Origin: Klebsiella sp. BIGb0138 | GTDB lineage: Bacteria > Pseudomonadota > Gammaproteobacteria > Enterobacterales > Enterobacteriaceae | Direction of reading: 5' to 3' | Assembly: GCF_004342285.1 (NCBI RefSeq) | Contig: NZ_SMCV01000004.1 | Span: 1-64,000, forward strand | Length of the DNA: 64,000 bases | In this document: positions 22,118 through 33,118 of the stretch, piece by piece | Position numbering within the stretch: position 1 is the stretch's first letter | Layout of the letters: the number at the start of each line of letters is the position of its first letter | Notes under the pieces: model-generated | Databases searched by the model: none | What the model was told of the DNA's origin: nothing | Seen by the model: only the letters and a program-made list of their open reading frames with translations | Position numbers and translations under genes: made by a program

Positions 22118-23659
22118 ATGCAACTGAATTCCACCGAAATCAGCGAACTGATCAAGCAGCGCATTGCTCAGTTCAATGTTGTGAGCGAGGCTCACAACGA
22201 AGGTACTATCGTTTCCGTCAGTGACGGCGTTATCCGCATCCACGGCCTGGCCGATTGTATGCAGGGTGAGATGATTTCCCTGCCGGGTAACCGTTACGCT
22301 ATCGCACTGAACCTGGAGCGCGACTCCGTAGGTGCCGTTGTGATGGGGCCGTACGCTGACCTGGCCGAAGGCATGAAGGTCAAATGTACTGGCCGTATTC
22401 TTGAAGTTCCGGTTGGCCGTGGCCTGCTGGGTCGCGTGGTGAACACCCTGGGTGCACCGATTGACGGCAAAGGTCCGGTTGAGCACGATGGCTTCTCGCC
22501 AATCGAAGTGATCGCACCGGGCGTTATCGAACGTCAGTCCGTCGATCAGCCGGTTCAAACCGGTTATAAATCCGTCGATGCTATGATTCCAATCGGCCGT
22601 GGCCAGCGTGAGCTGATCATCGGCGACCGTCAGACCGGTAAAACCGCGATGGCAATCGATGCGATCATCAACCAGCGTGATTCCGGCATTAAATGCGTCT
22701 ACGTGGCTATCGGCCAGAAAGCGTCCACCATTTCTAACGTGGTTCGTAAACTGGAAGAGCACGGCGCGCTGTCCAACACCATCGTGGTAGTGGCGACCGC
22801 TTCTGAATCCGCTGCACTGCAATACCTGGCGCCATATGCCGGTTGCGCAATGGGCGAATACTTCCGCGACCGCGGTGAAGATGCGCTGATCGTTTACGAC
22901 GATCTGTCTAAACAGGCCGTTGCTTACCGTCAGGTTTCCCTGCTGCTCCGTCGTCCGCCTGGACGTGAAGCATTCCCGGGCGACGTGTTCTACCTCCACT
23001 CCCGTCTGCTGGAGCGCGCATCCCGCGTTAACGCGGAATACGTTGAGAACTTCACCAAAGGTGAAGTGAAAGGTAAAACCGGCTCCCTGACCGCGCTGCC
23101 GATTATCGAAACGCAGGCAGGTGACGTTTCCGCATTCGTTCCGACCAACGTAATTTCCATTACCGATGGTCAGATCTTCCTGGAAACCAACCTGTTTAAC
23201 TCCGGTATTCGTCCGGCGGTTAACCCGGGTATTTCCGTATCCCGTGTGGGTGGTGCTGCTCAGACCAAGATCATCAAGAAACTGTCCGGTGGTATTCGTA
23301 CCGCGCTGGCGCAGTATCGTGAACTGGCTGCGTTCTCTCAGTTCGCATCCGATCTGGATGAAGCAACCCGTAAGCAGCTGAGCCATGGTCAGAAAGTAAC
23401 CGAGCTGCTGAAACAGAAACAGTATGCACCTATGTCTGTCGCACAGCAGGGTCTGGTCCTGTTTGCTGCTGAACGCGGTTACCTCGAAGATGTGGAACTG
23501 GCGAAAATCGGTAGCTTTGAAGCCGCTCTGCTGGCTTACGTCGACCGTGACCACGCTCCGCTGATGCAAGAGATTAACCAGACCGGTGGCTATAACGACG
23601 AGATCGAAGGCAAGCTGAAAAGCATCCTCGACTCCTTTAAAGCAACCCAGTCCTGGTAA
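22118..23659 (+). CDS. atpA: F0F1 ATP synthase subunit alpha
   Basis: A 513-residue F1 subunit carrying the non-catalytic nucleotide sites. The P-loop GDRQTGKTA lies around residues 169-177, and the arginine finger (Arg376 region) is in [13 protein letters not shown]. Three copies alternate with beta. Length is identical to E. coli. A 532-codon open frame on the opposite strand is a codon-bias shadow. Confidence 0.98.
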   Translation: MQLNSTEISELIKQRIAQFNVVSEAHNEGTIVSVSDGVIRIHGLADCMQGEMISLPGNRYAIALNLERDSVGAVVMGPYADLAEGMKVKCTGRILEVPVGRGLLGRVVNTLGAPIDGKGPVEHDGFSPIEVIAPGVIERQSVDQPVQTGYKSVDAMIPIGRGQRELIIGDRQTGKTAMAIDAIINQRDSGIKCVYVAIGQKASTISNVVRKLEEHGALSNTIVVVATASESAALQYLAPYAGCAMGEYFRDRGEDALIVYDDLSKQAVAYRQVSLLLRRPPGREAFPGDVFYLHSRLLERASRVNAEYVENFTKGEVKGKTGSLTALPIIETQAGDVSAFVPTNVISITDGQIFLETNLFNSGIRPAVNPGISVSRVGGAAQTKIIKKLSGGIRTALAQYRELAAFSQFASDLDEATRKQLSHGQKVTELLKQKQYAPMSVAQQGLVLFAAERGYLEDVELAKIGSFEAALLAYVDRDHAPLMQEINQTGGYNDEIEGKLKSILDSFKATQSW

Positions 23660-23709
23660 AGTCTGGCGGCCTGCCCCAGGGCGGGCCGTAAGGCATTGAG
23701 GAGAAGTTC

Positions 23710-25982
<2,273 letters not shown>

Positions 25983-26002
25983 CGCCTTAATCGGAGGGTG
26001 AT

Positions 26003-26422
26003 ATGGCAATGACTTACCACCTGGATGTCGTCAGCGCGGAGAAACAGATGTTCTCCGGCCTGGTCGAAAAAATCCAGGTAACGGGTAGTGAAGGTGAACT
26101 GGGTATTTACCCGGGTCACGCGCCGCTGCTCACCGCCATTAAGCCTGGTATGATTCGCATCGTTAAACAGCACGGTCATGAAGAGTTTATCTATCTGTCC
26201 GGCGGCATTCTCGAAGTGCAGCCTGGTAGCGTGACCGTTCTGGCTGATACGGCAATTCGTGGCCAGGATCTCGACGAAGCGCGAGCCCTGGAATCGAAGC
26301 GTAAAGCGGAAGAGCACATTAACAGCTCTCACGGCGACGTGGATTACGCTCAGGCGTCCGCGGAACTGGCCAAAGCGATCGCCAAACTGCGCGTTATCGA
26401 GTTGACCAAAAAAGCGATGTAA
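26003..26422 (+). CDS. atpC: F0F1 ATP synthase subunit epsilon
   Basis: A 139-residue subunit with an N-terminal beta-sandwich (residues 1-85) and two C-terminal helices that can inhibit ATP hydrolysis by inserting into F1. It is the last gene of the operon and is followed directly by a strong terminator. Confidence 0.97.
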   Translation: MAMTYHLDVVSAEKQMFSGLVEKIQVTGSEGELGIYPGHAPLLTAIKPGMIRIVKQHGHEEFIYLSGGILEVQPGSVTVLADTAIRGQDLDEARALESKRKAEEHINSSHGDVDYAQASAELAKAIAKLRVIELTKKAM

Positions 26423-26439
26423 CACCGGCTTGAAAGTTA

Positions 26440-26474
26440 AAAGGCCAGTCTGGTTTCCAGGCTGGCTTTTTTTA
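26440..26474 (+). terminator. atp operon terminator
   Basis: The stem GCCAGTCTGG / CCAGGCTGGC, with one G-T wobble and a TTT loop (26444-26466), is followed by seven T residues. It lies 20 bp after atpC and closes the nine-gene operon. Confidence 0.9.
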
Positions 26475-26521
26475 TGGCTTCGTTTCAACAATTGCAAAAC
26501 TAAAACCGCATTTTAAATTTT

Positions 26522-26593
26522 TGTGATTTAAGTCACGCTTTTGTTGAACGATTAAATAGTGCGGCGTAGACTTATTTTGTGATGTTTATCACA
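26522..26593 (+). promoter_or_regulatory. Two CRP-like sites upstream of a small ORF
   Basis: Site 1 is TGTGA-TTTAAG-TCACG (26522-26537), one mismatch in ten conserved positions. Site 2 is TGTGA-TGTTTA-TCACA (26578-26593), a perfect half-site pair with the correct 6-bp spacer. The centres are 56 bp apart. A possible promoter between them has TTGAAC (26544-26549), a 17-bp spacer and TAGACT (26567-26572), which would put site 1 near -49.5 and site 2 over the start point. Another candidate -10 is TATTCT (26613-26618), with site 2 near -40. Which is used cannot be told from sequence. Confidence 0.7.
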
Positions 26594-26635
26594 TAACGAG
26601 CTCGGCAGAACGTATTCTTTAATCAGGAAGCCATC

Positions 26636-26707
26636 ATGAAACTGCTTAACAAAATTATCGCTTTCTTCAGCGCGATGAACGTCACCTTCGGTACTTTCAA
26701 CCACTAA
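26636..26707 (+). CDS. Putative 23-residue small protein downstream of atpC
   Basis: A 24-codon ORF that I do not recognise. The protein begins MKLLNKIIAFF and ends GTFNH. Its first half is an amphipathic or hydrophobic helix with two lysines near the N-terminus, the kind of sequence that associates with the inner membrane. A good AGGA ribosome-binding site (26624-26628 area) lies 7 bases before the ATG. Two CRP-like sites lie upstream and a hairpin follows about 70 bp later, so it looks like a short monocistronic transcript of roughly 150-230 nt. It could be a small membrane protein or regulator, or the coding part of a dual-function sRNA. It lies outside any known atp or glm gene. Protein expression is inferred. 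Confidence 0.5.
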   Translation: MKLLNKIIAFFSAMNVTFGTFNH

Positions 26708-26777
26708 GCCGTTCCGCCTTCGCGCTGTCCCGCTAATGAACACGACAACCCTTGCGGTGTGAAGCTGAAAAGAACAA

Positions 26778-26805
26778 GGTCGCCTGAGGGCGACCCTGGT
26801 GTTTT
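26778..26805. terminator. Hairpin between the small ORF and pelX, possibly bidirectional
   Basis: A perfect 7-bp stem GGTCGCC (26778-26784) / GGCGACC (26789-26795) with a 4-nt loop. On the plus strand a T5 run follows after six bases. On the minus strand a T-rich stretch follows. It could end both the small-ORF transcript and the convergent pectate-lyase transcript. Confidence 0.55.
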
Positions 26806-26851
26806 TGTCCTTCGGTGAAGGTGTAAGACGTCGTTACCCGCAGAGTGCGGC

Positions 26852-29023
26852 CTAATGACGGTTGAGAAAATTGCCGGTCGCAAAACTGCCGTCGGCACGG
26901 CGTAACAACGGATCCGGTAGCGCCAGCGTTTGATAATCGTCGCCGGTGATGGTTTTCCCTGCCGCGTTGACGCTTCTGCCATCGCGAATAAAGAAGTTAT
27001 TAGCCTCAACGTTACCGACGACGGCATCATCATATTTCCCGGGCTGGCTGCGCAGAGAGAGGTTGTTGCTGAAGCGGCCCTGGGTCTCCGGCTTGCCGTA
27101 AGGGCTGGGGCGGAAGATATAGTTAAAACGCTGATTATCCACCGCCACGTTGTTGACCACCACCAGCTTGCCGGGGTTGAAATTGTCGGTGAACCCGTCC
27201 AGATGATTGCCCGTCGCGATGCTGTTGCGTACTTCGTGGCCTACCGGCTGCCCTTCCCCACCCAGTTTGAAACCGTTGCTGGTATTATTGCGGGCAATTG
27301 AATTCTCGATCACCACAACGCCGTTGGCGCCGTCTTCAATCTTGTTGAACAGGTCAAATCCGTCGTCGATGTTATCGTGCGAGTAGCACCCTTCCAGCCG
27401 GTTGCCTTCTCCTACGCGCATTTTTACCGCGAAACCGTCGGCGTTAATCTTTCCGGGATCCTCGTTACTGAACGATTCTGAGTTCACCACCCGGTTATAG
27501 CTGGCCCACAGCGGGCGACCAATCTTATCCGGAGAGGATATCTGAATCCCGGTATCCTCATTTTTGTAGGCGGTGACGTTCTCGATCAGGTTATGACTGC
27601 CCTGGATGCGCAGACTTTTATCGGTGACTGAAATACCGTTGATATGCCAGTAGCTTGCATCCAGCAGCAGGCCATGAACGACGGCCTTCCCATCGGCCTG
27701 CAGCGTTTTTTCCCGTCCCTGCAGCCCGCTGGCCTGCAGCGGAATCAGCGTTTGCGGATAATCCCCGGCGGCTAAAACAATCTTCCCCCCTGGCGGCAGC
27801 CGCTCAACGGCGGTGGCGAGGTCGAACGGTGAGCCGGCCGTCCCTTTGGCGCTGGCCTGCCCCTGAGGAGAAACATACAGCGTATTCCCTTCGATGGGAG
27901 AGATGCGTTCAACCGTCAGACGTTGCGTCACCGGCTTTTGGCCGTTGGCTGGGGTAAAACGAATCTCGAAGGTGCTCTTATCCTTAAGCGTGGCCGGTTG
28001 CGTCAGCATCTCTCCGGCTTTGACCCGTTTGCCCAACCCAATCGTCACTTCATCCTGGAGGAGGGTAAAGTCGCCATCATCGTTCGCGCGCGCCTGCAGA
28101 ATGTACTCCGCGTCTGCGCTTTTTGCGCCCGAGGCTATTTGCATCACCAGCGGCCAGCGGCTGGCGACAGACGGTCGTGAGGCAACCGTATGCGCAGCCG
28201 ATGTTGCCAGCGAAGCGTGAGTGACGGTGATTTTCGCGTTGCGTGAGGCAAAAAAGCCCACGTAGTAGCGCTCTTTATCCTGTTGCGCGATCAGGTCGGC
28301 GTGAGGGACCTTCTGGCTGACCCATGCGTCGCTGCCGACCGGTGCCCATGAGGTTATAAACCCCTCGTCGGTGCGCGCCAGCCTGAGCTGGAAAGCGGGT
28401 GTTTGCCGCAGATCGATGTTTTCTTTATAACTGATGCGGTTGATTGTGGAACCTGCGTTGCCCCACGGCTGGGTAATACCTTCGCGGGCGATCGCCTGCA
28501 CTTTAACGCGTGAGTGGTCTTTTTTATCCTGGGTCATAATGGCGTTCATCACCATATTGGCTGCCGCCGGAAACTCTTCATAACCCACCTTTAAAGGCTG
28601 TTGTCGCGGGTGGCCGATGACATCACGAACCAGCAGTCCCGCGCCCTCCTGGGCCGCCGGGAGAGCGCCATTTTCCGGACCAAACTGATCGACCGTTACC
28701 GTGGCTTGTAGGGTAAAATTCTGCCGGGCCGACAGTTCAGTATAAAAGAAGGTCAGGCCATCATGGGAGTTGGCGATTTTTCCGCCGCGGCTCTCAAGGA
28801 TCACGGGCGCGCTGAGATCGGCGCTATCGTTCGGGGTCAGCTTTTTTCCAGCAATCGTTACGTCATTCACGCCGATTTTTTCCGGCAGAACATTCGAGGA
28901 AAAATTAACATCAGTAGACTGGCCAAAAGCGATCCCCCGCCAGATATGCGGCTCGTCAGCATGCAGCGGCAATGCGATAATTGTGCTGGAAAGGGCTAAT
29001 GCCAAAGGTATTTTTTTATTCAT
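26852..29023 (-). CDS. pelX: Secreted pectate lyase/exopolygalacturonate lyase (PL9 family)
   Basis: A 723-residue protein with a Sec signal peptide (about 22 residues, ending ALPLHA). A long N-terminal region of mixed beta-rich modules runs to about residue 370. A right-handed parallel beta-helix of the polysaccharide lyase family 9 type follows (residues about 380-690). The beta-helix begins at NTLYVSPQGQASAKGT and holds the repeated asparagine/aspartate turns DGFAVKMRVGEG, DNIDDGFDLFNK and NTSNGFKLGGEG. Closest to my knowledge are the Dickeya PelX-type periplasmic exo-lyases that release unsaturated digalacturonate. The gene has a GGAG ribosome-binding site and a KdgR-like operator upstream. 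It is not part of the E. coli backbone at this site, so it is an accessory gene. Symbol given by resemblance. Confidence 0.8.
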   Translation of the reverse strand: MNKKIPLALALSSTIIALPLHADEPHIWRGIAFGQSTDVNFSSNVLPEKIGVNDVTIAGKKLTPNDSADLSAPVILESRGGKIANSHDGLTFFYTELSARQNFTLQATVTVDQFGPENGALPAAQEGAGLLVRDVIGHPRQQPLKVGYEEFPAAANMVMNAIMTQDKKDHSRVKVQAIAREGITQPWGNAGSTINRISYKENIDLRQTPAFQLRLARTDEGFITSWAPVGSDAWVSQKVPHADLIAQQDKERYYVGFFASRNAKITVTHASLATSAAHTVASRPSVASRWPLVMQIASGAKSADAEYILQARANDDGDFTLLQDEVTIGLGKRVKAGEMLTQPATLKDKSTFEIRFTPANGQKPVTQRLTVERISPIEGNTLYVSPQGQASAKGTAGSPFDLATAVERLPPGGKIVLAAGDYPQTLIPLQASGLQGREKTLQADGKAVVHGLLLDASYWHINGISVTDKSLRIQGSHNLIENVTAYKNEDTGIQISSPDKIGRPLWASYNRVVNSESFSNEDPGKINADGFAVKMRVGEGNRLEGCYSHDNIDDGFDLFNKIEDGANGVVVIENSIARNNTSNGFKLGGEGQPVGHEVRNSIATGNHLDGFTDNFNPGKLVVVNNVAVDNQRFNYIFRPSPYGKPETQGRFSNNLSLRSQPGKYDDAVVGNVEANNFFIRDGRSVNAAGKTITGDDYQTLALPDPLLRRADGSFATGNFLNRH

Positions 29024-29064
29024 TTTTGTTCTCCAGGGTAAATATTGACCAGCATTATCATGAG

Positions 29065-29084
29065 AATGAAATGCTGTTTCTATT
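29065..29084 (-). promoter_or_regulatory. KdgR-like operator upstream of the pectate lyase
   Basis: The 20-bp sequence AATGAAATGCTGTTTCTATT has the GAAA-N5-TTTC symmetry and flanking AAT/ATT of KdgR boxes, which control pectin catabolism in enterobacteria. It ends 42 bp upstream of the pelX start and would overlap a weak promoter candidate with -10 GATAAT on the minus strand. Repressor identity is inferred from the motif and the target gene. Confidence 0.6.
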
Positions 29085-29099
29085 TACCATGTCACAATA

Positions 29100-29370
29100 A
29101 ATGAATATTGAAATCGTGTTTTATTTTTTAACTCATGCTTTATTCAGACGTCAAAAAAACAGAAAAAGCAGTGAGATAGCAGATATTTACCTCCTTTATG
29201 ACCTTTTTTCGGAGGTAAACTCATTTGCAGTGGTGAAAAATAGCACCATAAAATGGTGTATAGCGTTGAGCCAGGGCGTTTTTTCCTCGTCTCGTTTCAT
29301 GATGAAAAATATGTAGATATTTCAACGTGAAAGGCTTTTACTTTTCGTTCTAATAGCTGTCAGGATGCGT
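29100..29370. promoter_or_regulatory. AT-rich pelX-glmU divergent region with hairpins and TTTC-N5-GAAA repeats
   Basis: Besides the KdgR-like site, this 270-bp stretch has three kinds of structure. One inverted repeat is TTTACCTCC (29186-29194) / GGAGGTAAA (29211-29219). A hairpin CACCAT-AAA-ATGGTG lies at 29244-29258. Two TTTC-N5-GAAA palindromes start exactly 25 bp apart (29295-29307 and 29320-29332). The E. coli glmUS promoter is activated by NagC at AT-rich palindromes, so the last pair are NagC candidates, with weak support. A 71-codon frame here has no ribosome-binding site and is not called. Confidence 0.45.
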
Positions 29371-30741
29371 ATGTCAAACAGTGCGATGAGCGTGGTTATC
29401 CTTGCCGCAGGCAAAGGGACCCGCATGTATTCCGATCTTCCTAAGGTGTTGCATACACTGGCCGGGAAGCCAATGGTGCAGCATGTTATTGATGCTACTA
29501 AAGATCTCGGCGCTTCCGCCGTCCACCTGGTATACGGGCACGGCGGCGATCTGCTGCGCCAGACGCTGCATGAAGACAATCTGAACTGGGTCCTACAGGC
29601 CGAACAGCTCGGTACCGGCCATGCCATGCAGCAGGCGGCGCCGTTCTTCAAAGATGATGAAGACATCATGATGCTGTATGGCGATGTCCCACTGATCTCC
29701 GTCGATACCCTGCAACGTCTGCGTGCGGCGAAGCCGCAGGGCGGTATTGGCTTGCTGACGGTGAAACTGGACGACCCAAGCGGATATGGTCGTATTACTC
29801 GTGAAAACGGCCAGGTCACCGGGATTGTTGAGCATAAAGATGCCAGCGAAGCGCAGCGCCAGATTCAGGAAATTAATACCGGGATTTTGATCGCCAGCGG
29901 TGCGGATTTAAAACGCTGGCTGGCGAAGCTGACCAACAACAATGCGCAGGGCGAATACTACATCACCGATATTATCGCGATGGCATATCAGGAAGGGCGT
30001 GAAATCGTTGCCGTGCATCCGCAGCGTCTAAGCGAAGTGGAAGGGGTAAACAACCGCCTGCAGCTGTCCCGCCTGGAGCGCGTCTATCAGTCTGAACAGG
30101 CTGAAAAACTGCTGCTGGCCGGCGTGATGCTGCGCGATCCGGCGCGTTTTGATCTCCGCGGTACGCTGAAACATGGGCGTGATGTGGAGATGGATACTAA
30201 CGTTATCCTTGAAGGGAACGTGGTGCTGGGCGATCGCGTGAAGATCGGCGCCGGCTGCGTCATCAAAAACAGTACCCTTGACGATGATTGCGAGATTAGC
30301 CCTTATTCGGTGGTGGAAGATGCGCATCTGCACGCCGCCTGTACTATCGGGCCGTTCGCACGTCTGCGTCCGGGCGCGGAGCTGCTGGAAGGCGCCCATG
30401 TCGGCAACTTTGTCGAAATGAAAAAAGCGCGCCTCGGTAAAGGGTCGAAGGCGGGGCATCTTACCTATCTCGGTGATGCGGAAATCGGCGATAACGTGAA
30501 TATCGGCGCCGGTACCATTACCTGTAATTATGATGGCGCCAATAAATTTAAGACCATCATCGGTGACGATGTGTTTGTCGGTTCTGATACCCAGCTGGTG
30601 GCGCCGGTTACCGTGGGCAATGGCGTGACTATTGCCGCGGGTACCACGGTCACCCGTGACATTGCCGATAACGAACTGGTGCTGAGCCGCGTGCCGCAGG
30701 TCCATAAACAGGGCTGGCAGCGTCCGGTGAAGAAGAAGTAA
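29371..30741 (+). CDS. glmU: Bifunctional UDP-GlcNAc pyrophosphorylase / GlcN-1-P acetyltransferase
   Basis: A 456-residue cytosolic enzyme for the last two steps to UDP-N-acetylglucosamine, precursor of peptidoglycan and LPS. The N-terminal domain has the nucleotidyltransferase motif [18 protein letters not shown]. The C-terminal left-handed beta-helix has the catalytic histidine in [11 protein letters not shown] (around His363) and ends in the RRPVKKK-type tail. The frame opens two codons earlier at 29365, but the ATG at 29371 gives the E. coli length and correct spacing to the AGGA motif. It is co-transcribed with glmS. Confidence 0.95.
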   Translation: MSNSAMSVVILAAGKGTRMYSDLPKVLHTLAGKPMVQHVIDATKDLGASAVHLVYGHGGDLLRQTLHEDNLNWVLQAEQLGTGHAMQQAAPFFKDDEDIMMLYGDVPLISVDTLQRLRAAKPQGGIGLLTVKLDDPSGYGRITRENGQVTGIVEHKDASEAQRQIQEINTGILIASGADLKRWLAKLTNNNAQGEYYITDIIAMAYQEGREIVAVHPQRLSEVEGVNNRLQLSRLERVYQSEQAEKLLLAGVMLRDPARFDLRGTLKHGRDVEMDTNVILEGNVVLGDRVKIGAGCVIKNSTLDDDCEISPYSVVEDAHLHAACTIGPFARLRPGAELLEGAHVGNFVEMKKARLGKGSKAGHLTYLGDAEIGDNVNIGAGTITCNYDGANKFKTIIGDDVFVGSDTQLVAPVTVGNGVTIAAGTTVTRDIADNELVLSRVPQVHKQGWQRPVKKK

Positions 30742-30949
30742 CTCTTTTATCCTTCGTCCCGGTGGGGCGAGGGGCGGGGTGAGGGGATAATATAATCCTC
30801 CGCCCCACGGCAGTAACCATAAAAATAACCCCACTCTCTACAAGGCTCGGGGCGCCCGTAAAGGGCATTACCCAACGCAGTAACAGGCGAAGGGTAAACA
30901 CAGGTCAGCGACAACGCATGGCATAACGCCATTATCAGGAAATTTAACT
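30742..30949 (+). promoter_or_regulatory. glmU-glmS intercistronic region with long inverted repeat
   Basis: The 208-bp spacer is bounded by an 11-bp inverted repeat with one mismatch: TTTATCCTTCG (30746-30756) and CGAAGGGTAAA (30888-30898). A G/C-rich segment (GTCCCGGTGGGGCGAGGGG, then ATAATCCTCCGCCCC) forms a further imperfect hairpin at about 30757-30810. In E. coli this spacer is cut by RNase E. The sRNA GlmZ then base-pairs upstream of glmS to expose its ribosome-binding site. Here a GGCATAACGCC hairpin (30920-30930) precedes the CAGGA ribosome-binding site. The exact GlmZ pairing was not resolved. Confidence 0.55.
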
Positions 30950-32779
30950 ATGTGTGGAATTGTTGGCGCAGTCGCGCAGCGTGATATTGCTGAAATCCTT
31001 CTCGAAGGTTTACGTCGTCTGGAATACCGTGGATATGACTCTGCCGGTCTGGCAGTAGTTGATAACGAAGGGCATATGTCCCGCGTTCGCCGTCTCGGTA
31101 AAGTCCAGATGTTGGCTCAGGCGGTAGAAGAGCAGCCGTTGCACGGTGGTACGGGGATTGCTCATACCCGCTGGGCGACGCACGGCGAACCGTCTGAAGG
31201 TAACGCGCATCCGCATGTTTCTGAACACATTGTGGTGGTCCATAACGGTATCATCGAAAACCACGAACCGCTGCGAGAACTGCTGCAATCCCGTGGCTAC
31301 GTATTTGTCTCCGAGACCGATACCGAGGTGATTGCGCACCTGGTGCACTGGGAGCTGGAACAAGGCGGTACGCTGCGCGAAGCCGTTCTGCGCGCCATCC
31401 CCCAGCTGCGCGGCGCTTATGGCACCGTCATTATGGATACCCGCGATCCCGGTACCCTGCTGGCGGCCCGTTCGGGTAGCCCGCTGGTCATCGGTCTGGG
31501 GATGGGGGAAAACTTCATTGCCTCCGATCAGCTGGCGCTGCTGCCGGTGACCCGTCGTTTTATCTTCCTCGAAGAGGGCGATATTGCCGAAGTGACCCGT
31601 CGTTCCGTGGCGATCTTCGATAAATCCGGCGCTGAAGTTAAGCGTGCGGATATCGAATCCAACCTGCAATATGATGCCGGTGATAAAGGTATTTACCGCC
31701 ACTACATGCAGAAAGAGATCTACGAACAGCCGAATGCGATCAAAAACACCCTCGCCGGGCGTATCAGCCATGGCGAAGTGGATCTGAGCGAGCTGGGGGC
31801 GCATGCTAACGAGATGCTGTCCCAGGTTGAGCATATCCAGATTGTGGCCTGCGGCACCTCGTATAACTCCGGTATGGTTTCGCGCTACTGGTTTGAAGCG
31901 CTGGCGGGCGTGCCGTGCGATGTCGAAATCGCCTCTGAGTTCCGCTATCGCAAATCGGCGGTACGCCGCAACAGCCTGATGATCACGCTCTCCCAGTCCG
32001 GTGAGACCGCGGATACGCTGGCCGCGCTGCGTCTGTCAAAAGAGCTGGGCTATCTCGGTTCACTGGCTATCTGTAACGTTGCCGGTTCCTCCCTGGTACG
32101 TGAATCCGATTTGGCATTAATGACCAACGCCGGCACCGAGATTGGCGTGGCGTCGACCAAGGCTTTCACCACCCAGCTGACCGTATTGCTGCTGCTGGTG
32201 GCGAAACTGGCGCGTCTTAAAGGCCAGGATGCGGCGATTGAGCATGATATCGTGCAGGGGCTGCAGGCGCTGCCGAGCCGTATTGAACAGATGCTGTCTC
32301 AGGATAAGCGGATTGAAGCGCTGGCCGAGCACTTCTCCGATAAGCATCATGCGCTGTTCCTTGGCCGCGGCGATCAGTACCCGATCGCTCTGGAAGGGGC
32401 GCTGAAGCTCAAAGAGATCTCTTATATCCATGCGGAAGCCTATGCTGCCGGCGAGCTGAAACACGGCCCTCTGGCGCTGATTGACGCGGAAATGCCGGTG
32501 ATTGTCGTGGCGCCAAACAACGAACTGCTGGAAAAACTGAAATCGAACATCGAAGAAGTGCGCGCCCGTGGCGGAGAGCTGTACGTCTTTGCCGATGGCG
32601 ATGCCGGTTTCAACAGCAGCGACAACATGCACATCATTGAGATGCCGCATGTTGAAGAGGTGATTGCGCCAATCTTCTACACCGTACCGTTGCAGCTGCT
32701 GGCGTACCACGTCGCGCTGATTAAAGGTACGGACGTTGACCAGCCGCGTAACCTGGCGAAATCGGTTACCGTCGAATAA
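30950..32779 (+). CDS. glmS: Glutamine-fructose-6-phosphate aminotransferase
   Basis: A 609-residue enzyme that makes glucosamine 6-phosphate, the committed step to amino sugars. The N-terminal nucleophile cysteine ([10 protein letters not shown]) becomes Cys1 after Met removal and heads the glutaminase domain (to about residue 240). Two SIS isomerase domains follow, with [22 protein letters not shown] and the C-terminal [13 protein letters not shown]. Expression should depend on GlmZ/GlmY and NagC. Confidence 0.98.
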   Translation: MCGIVGAVAQRDIAEILLEGLRRLEYRGYDSAGLAVVDNEGHMSRVRRLGKVQMLAQAVEEQPLHGGTGIAHTRWATHGEPSEGNAHPHVSEHIVVVHNGIIENHEPLRELLQSRGYVFVSETDTEVIAHLVHWELEQGGTLREAVLRAIPQLRGAYGTVIMDTRDPGTLLAARSGSPLVIGLGMGENFIASDQLALLPVTRRFIFLEEGDIAEVTRRSVAIFDKSGAEVKRADIESNLQYDAGDKGIYRHYMQKEIYEQPNAIKNTLAGRISHGEVDLSELGAHANEMLSQVEHIQIVACGTSYNSGMVSRYWFEALAGVPCDVEIASEFRYRKSAVRRNSLMITLSQSGETADTLAALRLSKELGYLGSLAICNVAGSSLVRESDLALMTNAGTEIGVASTKAFTTQLTVLLLLVAKLARLKGQDAAIEHDIVQGLQALPSRIEQMLSQDKRIEALAEHFSDKHHALFLGRGDQYPIALEGALKLKEISYIHAEAYAAGELKHGPLALIDAEMPVIVVAPNNELLEKLKSNIEEVRARGGELYVFADGDAGFNSSDNMHIIEMPHVEEVIAPIFYTVPLQLLAYHVALIKGTDVDQPRNLAKSVTVE

Positions 32780-32798
32780 AATGCCATGCATTATGCAA

Positions 32799-32825
32799 AG
32801 GGCTGCCATCCGGTGGCCCTTTTTC
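32799..32825 (+). terminator. glmUS terminator
   Basis: The stem AGGGCTGCC / GGTGGCCCT (two wobble pairs) with loop ATCC is followed by five T residues, 20 bp after the glmS stop. Confidence 0.8.
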
Positions 32826-33013
32826 TTACCGCTCGATCCTTTTTTCATTGCACGGTGAAAAATTCTGCGGCGCTGTTTTATGACAAACTGTCATCTTCGG
32901 CTACGATTTCGGGTGTCATAAAAAGAAAATTTATCTGCAAACTTAACGTCACTTAAATATATAACAATATGATTTATATTGTTTTTATTTTCGCCAGCCG
33001 CGCATCTTTTTGG

Positions 33014-33053
33014 GTGTCATAAAACTGTAATAATTCGTACATTTTACTGTCAC
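33014..33053 (+). promoter_or_regulatory. Tandem Pho boxes of the pst promoter
   Basis: Two PhoB-binding units lie 65-105 bp upstream of pstS. One is GTGTCATAAAACTGTAAT (33014-33031). The other ends in ACTGTCAC (33036-33053). They are spaced 22 bp apart, as in E. coli, with a TATTTT -10 candidate just downstream (33063-33068). Further upstream (32887-32925), CTGTCAT and GTGTCATAAAAA half-sites suggest extra PhoB contacts. The rest of the 339-bp glmS-pstS gap is AT-rich without other clear signals. Confidence 0.88.
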
Positions 33054-33118
33054 CTCTTTGTCCTATTTTGCTCACCATAGCCTCGAAACAACGATTTACG
33101 AATCCAGCAGGAGACATT

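Noticed and set aside
21971..23569. A 532-codon open frame on the strand opposite atpA
   Set aside because: It is the mirror of a highly expressed, strongly codon-biased gene, with no ribosome-binding site or family resemblance. Other long antisense frames (4031-5272 over rbsK/rbsB, 8833-9693 over kup, 52959-54281 over gyrB) have the same cause.
26708..26777. A tRNA or known riboswitch after the small ORF
   Set aside because: No cloverleaf or recognised aptamer pairing could be drawn by eye.
29101..29316. A 71-codon ORF in the pelX-glmU gap
   Set aside because: No Shine-Dalgarno, an AT-rich random-looking composition and overlap with the hairpins and operators of a divergent promoter region.
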